Source of the DNA: Vibrio ostreicida
GTDB lineage: Bacteria; Pseudomonadota; Gammaproteobacteria; Enterobacterales; Vibrionaceae
Length of the DNA stretch: 64,000 nucleotides
Direction: 5' to 3'
NCBI RefSeq assembly: GCF_013074385.2
Contig: NZ_JABEYA020000001.1
Span: 372,001-436,000 of the forward strand
The position numbers and the translations under genes are program-made. Positions 37,025 to 46,234 of the stretch are shown in pieces. The notes beneath the pieces are model-generated. The model ran no database searches, was not told where the DNA came from, and was given only the letters and a program-made list of their open reading frames with translations. Position 1 is the stretch's first letter. The number at the start of each line of letters is the position of its first letter.

Positions 37025-37591
37025 TTATTGCTGAGAGCCTTTCTGATTCACTAAAGAGTGTAGCTGACGTACCGTGAAAGCGAGCACGAGACCACTTATC
37101 GTACCAAACATATGCGACTCTACCGCCACTCTGGCCCCAATCAGTTCTGAGGTGCTCTGTGATGCACCCATGGTCATTTCCCATGTGACTTTTGCGATCA
37201 CTCCGAGCACTAGCCAGCCACTGCTGCTGCGCCCTTCGAGCCATTCTTTGAGCGCATAGTAGGCGAAAAAACCGTGCAGAGCGCCAGATAAACCGACATA
37301 CGTTGACATATTGCTCATCAAATTGAGTACACCGACCCCTAAGCTCACCCCGAGTAGCACCCACATCAATGATAACGATTTAGGTCGAAATAGATAACTT
37401 ATCACCCACAGGCCAGCGAGGTTCATGCCTAAGTGAGTAAAGTTGGTGTGGGTGAAGTTTCCTGTTAGGATCCGCCACCACTGATCGTCAAAAATCAGTG
37501 TTCGATTCCAATAAGTCAGGTTTGCCAGAGGCTCGAACTGTGCTCCAATGCAGGCTAAGCTGACGGCAATTAACACAAGAAGTAAATGCAC
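37025..37591 (-). CDS. rrtA: Rhombosortase RrtA
   Basis: Rhomboid-type intramembrane serine protease that removes the GlyGly-CTERM tail from type II secretion substrates. The 188-residue protein is all membrane helices, with the early WWRILTGNFTHTNFTHLGMN motif, the catalytic Ser in YVGLSGALHG and the late His in VAVESHMFG. No GlyGly-CTERM protein is visible in this window. The start is a GTG at 37591, three bases from the ATG of the divergent DTW gene, with CGGGAC upstream. It precedes rhlE on the same strand by about 100 bases. Confidence 0.9.
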   Translation of the reverse strand: MHLLLVLIAVSLACIGAQFEPLANLTYWNRTLIFDDQWWRILTGNFTHTNFTHLGMNLAGLWVISYLFRPKSLSLMWVLLGVSLGVGVLNLMSNMSTYVGLSGALHGFFAYYALKEWLEGRSSSGWLVLGVIAKVTWEMTMGASQSTSELIGARVAVESHMFGTISGLVLAFTVRQLHSLVNQKGSQQ

Positions 37592-37594
37592 GCT

Positions 37595-38200
37595 ATGTCC
37601 CGATATTGTTTTGAATGTGGTAAATCACTCAAGGCTTGTATTTGTGAGTCGATACAAAGACTAACATCGAATGTTGAGTTGGTCATCTTACAGCATCCGA
37701 CAGAAACCAACAGGCCGATGGGCACCGCCCGTATTCTCACTTTGTCTTTGCCGAACAGTCATCTGTTCAAAGGCGAATGCTTTTCCGAGCATACGGCGTT
37801 TAATGACTTGTTGGCTGACAACCGTTACCAACACTTTGTTCTGTATCCAGGTCAGTCGTCAACCAGCTATGATCAGGTAGCTAAGCACGTCGCCACTCAG
37901 AAAAAAGTTCGCATCATTTTACTCGATGGGACTTGGAAGAAAGCGTATAAAATTTGGCAACTGTCTGATAACTTAAGAAACTTGCCACTCATCCACCTCC
38001 CTGAAAATATTGACGGTAACTACCGTATTCGAAAAGCGCCGAACGATAATAGCGTGTCAACGGTAGAGGCGGGTTACCATATTCTGTCGTTGTTGCAACC
38101 TGAGCAAGATTTCTCATCATTGATTACGGTGTTTAATCAGATGGTTGATTTTCAAATAAAGCAGATGCCACCGGGGGTATTTGCAAAAAATTATCAATAA
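37595..38200 (+). CDS. DTW-domain tRNA-uridine aminocarboxypropyltransferase
   Basis: Predicted to add the acp group from S-adenosylmethionine to a tRNA uridine (acp3U), the activity shown for the E. coli DTW protein TapT. The 201-residue protein has a zinc-type CFECGKSLKACIC cluster at the N-terminus, the PTETNRPMGTARIL stretch and the signature LLDGTWKKAYKIW. It then has the YRIRKAP segment conserved in the family. It is of the shorter type compared with E. coli TapT. ATG 37595 (MSRYC) or ATG 37586 could be the start; the latter would overlap the first codons of divergent rrtA. Confidence 0.85.
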   Translation: MSRYCFECGKSLKACICESIQRLTSNVELVILQHPTETNRPMGTARILTLSLPNSHLFKGECFSEHTAFNDLLADNRYQHFVLYPGQSSTSYDQVAKHVATQKKVRIILLDGTWKKAYKIWQLSDNLRNLPLIHLPENIDGNYRIRKAPNDNSVSTVEAGYHILSLLQPEQDFSSLITVFNQMVDFQIKQMPPGVFAKNYQ

Positions 38201-38394
38201 TGCGTCACGCGGTGCCATTCACCAACTAAACTTGAATCCAAGTTCTTTGCTGTCCATCGACGTAGGTAAGAACACAATAAATAGTGTGTCGTCATTGTCT
38301 CTGTCAGTGATCGGTACAATGAACCTTCGATAACCTGTCGACTCATGGCGGGATTGTCTAGCTGAAACTTCAGATGAAGAACAGTAAAGAGCAT
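38194..38394 (-). CDS. Possible small protein, unrecognised
   Basis: A 66-codon frame with ATG at 38394 and a good ribosome binding site (GAGGGAGAGAC, 6-16 bases upstream). The product starts MLFTVLHLKFQLDNPAMSRQ and has a hydrophobic start and a basic middle (CSYLRRWTAKN). It matches no family I know. It ends 7 bases inside the 3' end of the convergent DTW gene and lies divergent to the adenine deaminase. The ribosome binding site and composition favour a real gene, but the short length leaves doubt. Confidence 0.35.
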   Translation of the reverse strand: MLFTVLHLKFQLDNPAMSRQVIEGSLYRSLTETMTTHYLLCSYLRRWTAKNLDSSLVGEWHRVTHY

Positions 38395-38481
38395 TATGTC
38401 TCTCCCTCTTGTCGTAACGGCTTGCATTCGATCGAGAAAAGCACTCGTTAGATACCCATCTTATTGGAATGGAGACGCAGC

Positions 38482-39498
38482 GTGAATCAAACTACTTTTA
38501 TTCAACAATTGCCTAAAGTCGAACTGCATTTGCATATTGAAGGCTCTCTTGAGCCTGAAATGATGTTCGAGTTAGCTCAACGAAATCGGGTACCTTTACC
38601 GTTTAAAACGCCTGAAGCCGTTAAAGCAGCCTACGAATTTAACGATTTACAGTCGTTTCTTGATATCTACTATCAAGGTGCGAATGTCCTTATTTATGAG
38701 CAGGACTTCTACGATCTGACTTGGGCATATTTACAGCGCTGTCATCAGGATAAGGTAATCCACACGGAAATCTTTTTTGACCCGCAAACTCATACTGACA
38801 GAGGCATTGAATTTTCGACAGTGATCGAAGGGATTAACCGTGCCTTGCAACATGGACAAGAAAAACTTGGCATCAGTAGCCGTATCATTATGTGTTTTTT
38901 GCGCCATCTGGACGAGGAAAGTGCGTTTGTGACGTTAGAGCAGGCACTGGCGCACAAGGACAAAATCGTTGCAGTCGGCTTAGACTCGGCAGAGCTTGGT
39001 CATCCCCCAGAGAAATTTACTCGTGTTTTTTCTAAAGCGAGGGAGGAGGGCTTTTTAACGGTCGCTCATGCAGGTGAAGAGGGCCCCGCCAGTTATATTT
39101 ACGATAGTTTAGAATTGCTTAAAGTGAGCCGAATTGATCATGGGGTTCGTTGCAGTGATGATAAGACGTTGGTGGCAGCACTGGCGGACTCAAAAGTCCC
39201 GTTGACGGTGTGTCCACTATCCAACACCAAATTGAAGGTCTTTGAGCAAATGGCGGATCACAACATTGTGGAACTATTGCGTTTGGGAGTGTGCGTGACG
39301 ATCAATTCTGATGATCCTGCGTACTTTGGTGGGTACATGACGGACAATTTTGTAGCGGTTGCACAAAGTCATGCCTTAGAAAATGATGAGTTGGCACAAT
39401 TCACCCGCAATGCGATTGAGGCAAGCTTTATTAACTACAATGAAAAACAAGCACTTACTGATGTTTTAAACGCATATCTGGCTAGCCAAAATAGATAA
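38482..39498 (+). CDS. Adenine deaminase (adenosine-deaminase-like family)
   Basis: Deaminates adenine to hypoxanthine (purine salvage); often annotated as adenosine deaminase, add. The 338-residue protein has the zinc ligands His16 and His18 in [14 protein letters not shown], the catalytic HAGEEGP motif, HGVR, and the final [15 protein letters not shown]. The wording [30 protein letters not shown] and DPAYFGG matches the bacterial adenine-specific branch (for example the Pseudomonas enzyme) rather than E. coli Add. GTG 38482 with GGAGAC eight bases upstream is the start; a TTG at 38464 is in frame. A perfect-stem hairpin follows. Confidence 0.88.
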   Translation: MNQTTFIQQLPKVELHLHIEGSLEPEMMFELAQRNRVPLPFKTPEAVKAAYEFNDLQSFLDIYYQGANVLIYEQDFYDLTWAYLQRCHQDKVIHTEIFFDPQTHTDRGIEFSTVIEGINRALQHGQEKLGISSRIIMCFLRHLDEESAFVTLEQALAHKDKIVAVGLDSAELGHPPEKFTRVFSKAREEGFLTVAHAGEEGPASYIYDSLELLKVSRIDHGVRCSDDKTLVAALADSKVPLTVCPLSNTKLKVFEQMADHNIVELLRLGVCVTINSDDPAYFGGYMTDNFVAVAQSHALENDELAQFTRNAIEASFINYNEKQALTDVLNAYLASQNR

Positions 39499-39508
39499 TG
39501 ACCTCTGG

Positions 39509-39545
39509 CCCTCCCTGAACGACACGGGTCGTCATTCAGGGAGGG
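39509..39545. terminator. Terminator hairpin between adenine deaminase and dGTPase genes
   Basis: Stem CCCTCCCTGAA (39509-39519) / TTCAGGGAGGG (39535-39545) with an inner GAC/GTC pair. Only TTTG follows on the plus strand, so termination may be weak; on the minus strand CCAGAGGTC follows, without T run. Confidence 0.6.
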
Positions 39546-39552
39546 TTTGACG

Positions 39553-40869
39553 TTAATGCGAAGCAAATAATTGCTGATGGAGCCTCTGAGCGTGGCCATC
39601 TGTCATCGACGAAATATAATCGGTAATCACGCGGTACCCCTCACTCGGATCTCGGCTTTGTTGCCATTCATTACGGATTGGAATGGGCAGTAATCTTTCC
39701 GGGTCGGCGCTGAGAGCTTCAAAAATATCCATGATAATCTGTTGGCCTTTGTATTCAACAACCTGAACATGGGGCACTTGGATGACGTAGTCGCCGACAA
39801 AACGCTTTAAAATATCGAGAGCCTGAGCCATCTGGGGTTCAAGGTAGGCGTTAAAAGCCAGCAATTGACTCTCAAACTGAGTGGTCACGGGCCGAATAGA
39901 AATACTGGTTAGCAGCGCATTGACTATGCCGCCAATCGCATCTTTGCGTTGAAACTGGGTGCCAGAAAATAACATCTCGGTAATGGAATTGATATGAGCG
40001 CCAAACCAAGGTTCATGACATTGAGAAAGCTGGCTCGCGGCGCCTTCTATCCACTGGTGTCGAGAAACCATGCCTAAGACAATTGCATCTTCGAGATCAT
40101 GGACACCATAAGCTATGTCATCGGCCAGTTCCATAATCGAACAGTCGATAGACTTAAATTGCGTTTTTTTGTGTTGATATGCGGAGCGTGGTTCGTCTCG
40201 TATTTGGAGAAAATTCGATTTATCTGACTCGTGTAATGGCGCCAATACCCAATCAAAAAGCACTTGGTCACAATTATATAAACCTTTTGCTGGGGTCCAG
40301 TCTTGTGCTTTCAGTTTACGTTGATGAGTCACACTTTGAGGTTGCTTATCTGCGTGAGTGTCACTGAGTAGGGCAGGGTACTTGAGCAAACCAAGCAAGG
40401 TTCGCCGAGTAAGGTTCATTCCGAAGTGCTCGGTGTAAGGCTCCAGTTTGGTGACGATACGAAATGTTTGAGCGTTGCCCTCAAAACCTCCGTGCTCACG
40501 CATCATATAATTCAGCGCGACTTCCCCACCGTGTCCGTAAGGAGGGTGGCCAATATCGTGGGCAAGGCACAGGGCATCAATTAAACTGTCACTGGGCAGT
40601 AGAGCGCGATACTGGGGTTGTTTTTTCTTAATCTGGGCAACGATTCCAGTTCCAAGCTGCGCGGCCTCTAATGAATGAGTGAGGCGGGTGCGGTGAAAGT
40701 CGTCAACACTGTGGCCATGGACCTGAGTTTTGGCCTGCAAGCGGCGAAATGCCGCAGAGTGTAAAATTCTCGCGCGGTCTCGTTGATATGGACTGCGGTG
40801 GTCATCACGACGAATTTTATGTTCATCATCGTGGCGTTGGTGCCATAAATCGCTGATTTCAAACGTCAT
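39553..40869 (-). CDS. dGTPase-like deoxyguanosinetriphosphate triphosphohydrolase
   Basis: HD-domain enzyme that splits dNTPs (dGTP in the founding member) to deoxynucleoside and triphosphate. The 438-residue protein has the metal-binding HD motifs RTRLTHSLEAAQ and CLAHDIGHPPYGHGGE, and the later LADDIAYGVHDLEDAI with the last Asp ligand. RIVTKLEPYTEHFGMNLTRRTLLGLLKYP is typical of the dGTPase family type found in vibrios and pseudomonads rather than E. coli Dgt. ATG 40869 gives MTFEISDLWHQRH. It follows the EmrAB genes on the same strand. Confidence 0.9.
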   Translation of the reverse strand: MTFEISDLWHQRHDDEHKIRRDDHRSPYQRDRARILHSAAFRRLQAKTQVHGHSVDDFHRTRLTHSLEAAQLGTGIVAQIKKKQPQYRALLPSDSLIDALCLAHDIGHPPYGHGGEVALNYMMREHGGFEGNAQTFRIVTKLEPYTEHFGMNLTRRTLLGLLKYPALLSDTHADKQPQSVTHQRKLKAQDWTPAKGLYNCDQVLFDWVLAPLHESDKSNFLQIRDEPRSAYQHKKTQFKSIDCSIMELADDIAYGVHDLEDAIVLGMVSRHQWIEGAASQLSQCHEPWFGAHINSITEMLFSGTQFQRKDAIGGIVNALLTSISIRPVTTQFESQLLAFNAYLEPQMAQALDILKRFVGDYVIQVPHVQVVEYKGQQIIMDIFEALSADPERLLPIPIRNEWQQSRDPSEGYRVITDYISSMTDGHAQRLHQQLFASH

Positions 40870-40941
40870 AGGCGGCCTCCCTGTTTGTTCTTAACCTACA
40901 CCCATATGTCAGCAACTGCAAGTGACACCGCAGGCCGAGTA

Positions 40942-42492
40942 TTAGTCGTCCATACTTAGAATCAGTACTGCTGCGCCCGCGAGGAAAGCCGTCATCATCA
41001 GAAAGACATCGTTGTAGGCCATGATCGCAGCATCGCGCTGCATGGTCGCCAGTAGGCTTGCCTGAGCTTGTTGCATCGCGGTGACGGCATCACTGCCCGC
41101 TTGAATAAACAAAGCCTGTTGCTGATGAAGGGTTTGCCACCCAAGTTGACTTACCGTCGGGAGTGTTTCTTTGATGTGCGCTAAGTGTTCACGCGTTTTA
41201 TTATCGAGTAATGTGGCAATGATCGCGATGCTGAATGCGCCGCCTAAGTTGCGCATCACATTGGTCAGGGTTGAGGCATCGGGCGTTTCTATTTTGCTGA
41301 TGTTTTTCATCGCGACCAGAGATAAAGGTACCATAATAAAAGGGCTACCGATGGCTCGGAGTACCATGGATAAGATCAGTTGCTGCCCACCAAAATCGAT
41401 TGTCATATGAGTATTGACGTAACAACTTAGGCCAAACATTGCGAAACCGAACGTCACCAGGTATTTGGGTTTTATGACTTGGGTGAGTTTCGGTACTAAA
41501 GGGAAAATCAGTAACTGAGGAAGCCCCATCCACATTAAAACCTCCCCAATTTCCATCGCGTTGTACTGCTGGATCTGAGTGAGATACATTGGCAAAACGT
41601 AGATAGAGCCCAGCAATGCCATCCCCAGAATCAGGTAAGCAAGGCACGACATTGCGAATTGACGATCGCGCAGCAAGCGCAAGTTCACTAGAGGGGATTT
41701 ATGGCGCAGCTCGTTGATGACAAAGTAAACTAGGCTAACTGCGGAGAGAATACTCAGAGTCATGATAAAGCGTGAACTGAACCATTCTTCACGGTTGCCT
41801 TCCTCTAGCACTACTTCAAGGCAGCCGAGACCTAAAGCCATCGTTAAGATACCGAAGAAATCGGCTTTTTTAAGTATTGAAAGCTTGACGGGTTGGTCTG
41901 ACAAACCGTAGCGAATCATAGCGATCACCAGCAATGCTGGTGGAATATTGATGTAGAAGATGTAGTGCCACGACAGATTTTCCGTTAACCAACCCCCAAA
42001 TGTCGGGCCAATCGAAGGCGCAAAGGTCGCTGTGATGCCAAAGAGAGCCATACCGACAGCGCGTTTATGAATGGGTAGAAGTTGAATAACCAACGAAAAG
42101 GCGAGGGGAATGAGCGCGCCACCACTAAAGCCTTGCATCGCGCGGAACACGATCATAGAGGTCATATTCCATGAAAATGAGCACAACAACGACGATAGCG
42201 TAAAGGCAAGGGTCGTCCAGATCAGATAACGACGTTTGCCCAATGCTTGCGATAGCCATCCACTCAAAGGGATCGCGATCATCTCGGCAACAAGATAAGA
42301 CGTAGAAATCCAAGAACTTTCGTCCAATGTAGCAGAGAGGGCGCCTTGAATGTCTTTAAGAGACGAGTTGGTGATTTGGATATCCAAAATCGCCATAAAG
42401 GCACCAATCAACCCGCCACATAATGCAATCCAGTGACGAATTGGGACGGTTTGCTCTTGTTCATTTGGGCTGATAACAGCGACGCTGGCCAT
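40942..42492 (-). CDS. emrB: EmrB/DHA2-type multidrug efflux MFS transporter
   Basis: Proton-driven drug exporter of the inner membrane that works with a periplasmic adaptor (EmrA type) and an outer-membrane channel. The 516-residue protein has about 14 hydrophobic segments, the start of the DHA2 family (IALCGGLIGAFMAILDIQITNSSL, with the conserved LDxxIVN-like motif), SYLVAEMIAIPLSGWLSQ and GKRRYLIW (motif A). It lies four bases after the adaptor gene and ends 72 bases before the dGTPase gene. Substrate unknown. No outer-membrane factor gene is adjacent. Confidence 0.92.
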   Translation of the reverse strand: MASVAVISPNEQEQTVPIRHWIALCGGLIGAFMAILDIQITNSSLKDIQGALSATLDESSWISTSYLVAEMIAIPLSGWLSQALGKRRYLIWTTLAFTLSSLLCSFSWNMTSMIVFRAMQGFSGGALIPLAFSLVIQLLPIHKRAVGMALFGITATFAPSIGPTFGGWLTENLSWHYIFYINIPPALLVIAMIRYGLSDQPVKLSILKKADFFGILTMALGLGCLEVVLEEGNREEWFSSRFIMTLSILSAVSLVYFVINELRHKSPLVNLRLLRDRQFAMSCLAYLILGMALLGSIYVLPMYLTQIQQYNAMEIGEVLMWMGLPQLLIFPLVPKLTQVIKPKYLVTFGFAMFGLSCYVNTHMTIDFGGQQLILSMVLRAIGSPFIMVPLSLVAMKNISKIETPDASTLTNVMRNLGGAFSIAIIATLLDNKTREHLAHIKETLPTVSQLGWQTLHQQQALFIQAGSDAVTAMQQAQASLLATMQRDAAIMAYNDVFLMMTAFLAGAAVLILSMDD

Positions 42493-42496
42493 GAGG

Positions 42497-43564
42497 TTAG
42501 CCCCGCGTATCTATCGTCGCGACCACCGAGAGTCCTGGGAGTAATCGGCCAGCGAATTGATCTTGATTCGGTATCACAATTTTAACGGGAACCCGCTGAA
42601 CGATTTTGGTGAAGTTACCTGTGGCATTCTCCGGTGGCAACAAGGCAAACTTTGCTCCGGTCGCGGGTGAAAAACTATCGACGATACCGCCAAGGGATTC
42701 ACCGGGTAAGGCATCGAGTGTAATGGTGACGGGTTGTCCAGTGTGGATGCCACTTATCTGAGTTTCTTTAAAGTTTGCTTCTATCCAAACGCCATTATCA
42801 GGCACCAAACTCATTAAAGGCGTACCCGCCTGAACCAGCAGTCCATCGCGCACACTGCGCTTACCAATCACGCCATCTGCAGGGGCGTAGATTTTGGTGT
42901 AATCCAAATTCAGCTGGGCTTGTTTTTGCTGTGCCCGTGCTTCTGTGACCGAGGCCTGAGCTTGTTCCATTTCACTGGCGATGACCTTCAACTGATCGTA
43001 AGCAGCAACGAGGTTGGCTTTGGCTTCGTCCAGTTGAGCAAGCGTGACTTTTTGTTGAGCTAGCCGGCTATCGACTTCATCCTGAGACGCATAATTACGT
43101 TTTAGCAGGCTGCGAGAACGCGCGACTTGCTGGATCGCTCGGTCGTATTCCGCTTGTGCTGAATCGACCTGACTCTTGGCTTGGTCAATTTGGCTACGCT
43201 GCAGCGTTTGCTGGGCGACTAAGTTTTTTTCGCTCGCTTGCGCGACCTTGAGATGGGCACTGGCTTGTTCTAGTGCGGTTTGATAGTCCCTGTCGTCGAT
43301 TTGTACGAGGAGTTCACCTTGCTTAACAGTCTGATTATCACTGATGTAAGACTTGACGATGTAACCGGATACTTTGGGGCTAATACTGGTGATGTCCCCT
43401 TGTAAGTAAGCGTTGTCGGTAGACTCAAAATACTGACCGTAATTCCACCAGTAACTGCCGCCAACTAAGCCGAGACACAACATAATGGCAGTGGCGATGA
43501 ATGGGGCTTTATAACGTTTTAGGAGGGGGGATTTAACGGTTGATGAAGTTTCAGTATCGGCCAT
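42497..43564 (-). CDS. emrA: EmrA/HlyD-type membrane fusion protein
   Basis: Periplasmic adaptor that joins the EmrB-type pump to an outer-membrane channel. The 355-residue protein has one membrane helix near the N-terminus (residues 18-38, PFIATAIMLCLGLVGGSYWW), a biotinyl-lipoyl-like region (TDNAYLQGDITSISPKVSGY), a long alpha-helical hairpin rich in Gln and Ala (about residues 90-205), and a beta-barrel part with VWIEANFKETQ. It begins the emrA-emrB operon, divergent from the LysR gene, with a palindrome in between. GGAAAG-like ribosome binding site is weak. Confidence 0.92.
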   Translation of the reverse strand: MADTETSSTVKSPLLKRYKAPFIATAIMLCLGLVGGSYWWNYGQYFESTDNAYLQGDITSISPKVSGYIVKSYISDNQTVKQGELLVQIDDRDYQTALEQASAHLKVAQASEKNLVAQQTLQRSQIDQAKSQVDSAQAEYDRAIQQVARSRSLLKRNYASQDEVDSRLAQQKVTLAQLDEAKANLVAAYDQLKVIASEMEQAQASVTEARAQQKQAQLNLDYTKIYAPADGVIGKRSVRDGLLVQAGTPLMSLVPDNGVWIEANFKETQISGIHTGQPVTITLDALPGESLGGIVDSFSPATGAKFALLPPENATGNFTKIVQRVPVKIVIPNQDQFAGRLLPGLSVVATIDTRG

Positions 43565-43597
43565 GGCGTGTTCTTAACGGTGGAAAGTGATGGTAAC

Positions 43598-43613
43598 GAA
43601 TTGTAAACGATTC
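43598..43613. promoter_or_regulatory. Candidate LysR-type operator between emrA and lysR-family gene
   Basis: GAATTGTAAACGATTC is a near-perfect palindrome (13 of 16 positions symmetric) with a T-N-A core usual for LysR boxes. It lies 34 bases before emrA and 75 before the regulator gene. Confidence 0.5.
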
Positions 43614-43687
43614 ACATTAGTTGATAAGATAGGAAAAACTGAAAACACTGTTGCAAAAATAGATTCAATCCGCGGAGGGATAATACG

Positions 43688-44596
43688 ATGGATTTAAATG
43701 CCATAACCGTTTTTGTACAGGTGGTTGAATGCAGTAGCTTTACGCATGCAGCGGAAGCACTGAGCATGACTAAATCGACCGTGAGTCGCAAATTATCGGA
43801 GCTAGAACAGCATTTAGGAGTGAGATTGATCACTCGTTCGACACGCAGCTTAGTTCTGACGCCAGAGGGGGAACGTTTCTATCAATCAAGCCTGCATGCA
43901 CTGGAGTCGTTGAATCAGGCTGAACTTGAAGTCAGCGCTCACCAAGATTTGGTGAGAGGCCCGTTGAAAGTGGTGTTACCTGTTGAACTTGGTCACCAAG
44001 TCTTAAGTGGTTATATCCATCAATTTTTACAACAATACCCCAATGTGACCATGAATCTGGAACTGACCAACAGAGAGGTGGACATTATTGCCGAAGGCAT
44101 TGATCTTTATGCGCAAATCGGTGAGCTAGGTGACTCAAACCTGATTTCAAGGCATCTAACCTTTTCAGAACGTGCTTTAGTTGCGAGCCCTGATTATCTC
44201 GAAAAATTTGGCGAAATCAAGCACCATCAAGATTTGAAATTGCCCCATCAGTTGATAGAAATAGTGAATAAAGCGGCGCGTTTACCGCAATGGCACTTAC
44301 AACGGGACGGGGAAGTCCCTCATCAGCTCAATTTACCTCATCAGTTGCGGGTCAATACCATCACGGCTTGCCTGAAAGCCTGCCTAGATGGGCTGGGGAT
44401 AGCAGTACTGCCTGAGTTTATTTGTACTGAACATTTTCACTCTGGGCAATTGGTCCGTTTATTGCCGGATTATGCTATGCCTGACGTCGAGGTCAGTTTG
44501 GTTTACGCAGATCGCCAGCTGATGCCACAACGCAAAAAGAGGTTCATTGATCACTTGCTAAACGCTTTTCAACAGCAATATCCGGCCGTTGGCTGA
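43688..44596 (+). CDS. LysR-family transcriptional regulator
   Basis: DNA-binding regulator, probably of the divergent emrAB genes. The 302-residue protein has an N-terminal winged helix-turn-helix (residues 1-60, FTHAAEALSMTKSTVSRKLSELEQHLGVRLITRS) and a substrate-binding domain of the type-2 periplasmic fold. GGAGGG lies 7 bases before ATG 43688. The inducer cannot be told from sequence. The palindrome at 43598-43613 is the natural candidate for its binding site. Confidence 0.9.
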   Translation: MDLNAITVFVQVVECSSFTHAAEALSMTKSTVSRKLSELEQHLGVRLITRSTRSLVLTPEGERFYQSSLHALESLNQAELEVSAHQDLVRGPLKVVLPVELGHQVLSGYIHQFLQQYPNVTMNLELTNREVDIIAEGIDLYAQIGELGDSNLISRHLTFSERALVASPDYLEKFGEIKHHQDLKLPHQLIEIVNKAARLPQWHLQRDGEVPHQLNLPHQLRVNTITACLKACLDGLGIAVLPEFICTEHFHSGQLVRLLPDYAMPDVEVSLVYADRQLMPQRKKRFIDHLLNAFQQQYPAVG

Positions 44597-44814
44597 TCTC
44601 ATCCCGAGCTAAACGGCGCAGAATAAAATGGCCTCTAGCCCGTAAGTGGGTTGTTGTTTAGACTCAGGGATGACATGAACATTCAGCGGCGGATCTTGCG
44701 GTGCAAAGGGCTTGAGCGATGCTCGGCTTGGTCGCGATGGACCTTCAACGTATTATCAAACTGCTGATGGTCTCTACGCAAACCTTGGCATTATAGGCAC
44801 GCGTGAGAATGGCA

Positions 44815-46146
44815 TTACGTCAGTGCGGCTCTCCTATGTCGATAATGAATAAGCATACTGAGGCTGATGAGCGCGGTTAACGTTTCGGCAAACACGATAC
44901 TGCTCCAAATGCCATTGTCAGGAAAAAGTTGGGGTAAGGTTAAAACGCCGATGACCACAAACATAAATCCACGACTCACAGAGATGAGAGTTGCCTGCTT
45001 AGGTTTGGCAATGGCTTGAAATAAATTCGCAATAACCATATTAAACCCCATAAGAGGTACGCCTAAAAAGAAGAGGCTTAAGGCTTTGGCCGCGAGTATG
45101 ATCAGGGCTTCATCACCACTGAAATACCAGGTGGCAATATGGGGCGCCATAGACCAAATCAATAGGAGGAAAACCAACCCACTGCCTATCGCAGCTTTTA
45201 AACCTAAAGAGAGGGTTTGATCAATGTTGGAGAGATGTTTCGCACCATGATTGAAGCTTATAATGGGTTGGCAAGCTTGAGCAATACCGACCATAACAAA
45301 GAGAGCAAAGATACCAATGTTGGAAGTCAAACCGTAAGCGATAATATGCTTTTCACCAAACTGATTTAAGAGCACATAGTTAAATAATAATAGGGTCATC
45401 GCAGCCGTGACTTCAATAAAAAAAGTGGGCATCCCTAAACTGAAAATATCTTTTATTTTAGTGAGTTCTACACGGCTAAGGCCTAAACGGAGAGCGCCTT
45501 GCTTACGTGTAAAATGGCTCAGCAAAATCAGAAAAATAATAACTTGTGCGATGGAAGTCGCAATGGCAGCCCCCTGCATACCCATATCAAGTTTGATGAT
45601 CAAAATGTAATCGAGGATCAGGTTGGTCATAGCGCCGATTGACATCGCATAGGTTGCTAACTTTGGATTTGCGTCATTACGTACAAAACACGATAAAACC
45701 CAACCCACAGCGTAAAAAATTAAAAATGGCATCAACACGATCAAGAAGTCATAGACCAGCGTTGCCATATCGCCTTTTGCCCCCATCATGGCGATGATTT
45801 GGTTTAGAAAAATCATCCCCAATACGACGCCGGTTGTTGAAGTCAGTATGACTATCAGCAACGATTGATTGAACCAAGCTTGGCCAGATTGCTGATGCCC
45901 TTGGCCCAATTCAATCGACATTCGAGCGGCGCCACCCACGCCAATCATCATTGCAATGGCGGTAAAACCTGAAAACAGAGGCAGAACCAATGACAGCGCA
46001 CCGAGCCCATCTGCGCCGACTTGTTGTGAAACGAACCAGCCATCACTGATGATAAAAAGCGATTTAATCACCATGCCAGTCAAGGCGGGCCAGAGGTACT
46101 GATAAAAGGATTTTGAAATGAGGTCTGTGTTTAAGTTGATATTCAT
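44815..46146 (-). CDS. MATE-family efflux transporter
   Basis: Sodium- or proton-coupled multidrug/toxin exporter. The 443-residue protein has about 12 hydrophobic segments in two repeated halves, with the start YLWPALTGMVIKSLFIISDGWFVSQQVGADGLGALSL typical of MepA/DinF-like MATE proteins, and SIELGQG. No periplasmic partner is needed. It lies 88 bases downstream of the AraC-type regulator on the same strand and may be its target. The substrate is unknown. Confidence 0.9.
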   Translation of the reverse strand: MNINLNTDLISKSFYQYLWPALTGMVIKSLFIISDGWFVSQQVGADGLGALSLVLPLFSGFTAIAMMIGVGGAARMSIELGQGHQQSGQAWFNQSLLIVILTSTTGVVLGMIFLNQIIAMMGAKGDMATLVYDFLIVLMPFLIFYAVGWVLSCFVRNDANPKLATYAMSIGAMTNLILDYILIIKLDMGMQGAAIATSIAQVIIFLILLSHFTRKQGALRLGLSRVELTKIKDIFSLGMPTFFIEVTAAMTLLLFNYVLLNQFGEKHIIAYGLTSNIGIFALFVMVGIAQACQPIISFNHGAKHLSNIDQTLSLGLKAAIGSGLVFLLLIWSMAPHIATWYFSGDEALIILAAKALSLFFLGVPLMGFNMVIANLFQAIAKPKQATLISVSRGFMFVVIGVLTLPQLFPDNGIWSSIVFAETLTALISLSMLIHYRHRRAALT

Positions 46147-46234
46147 CTGTTGACACCAGAATATTGTTTTCCGGTATTATCAGAACATTAATGACTATAT
46201 TAAAGGGATTATCTGGTTATTATACGGTACTATT

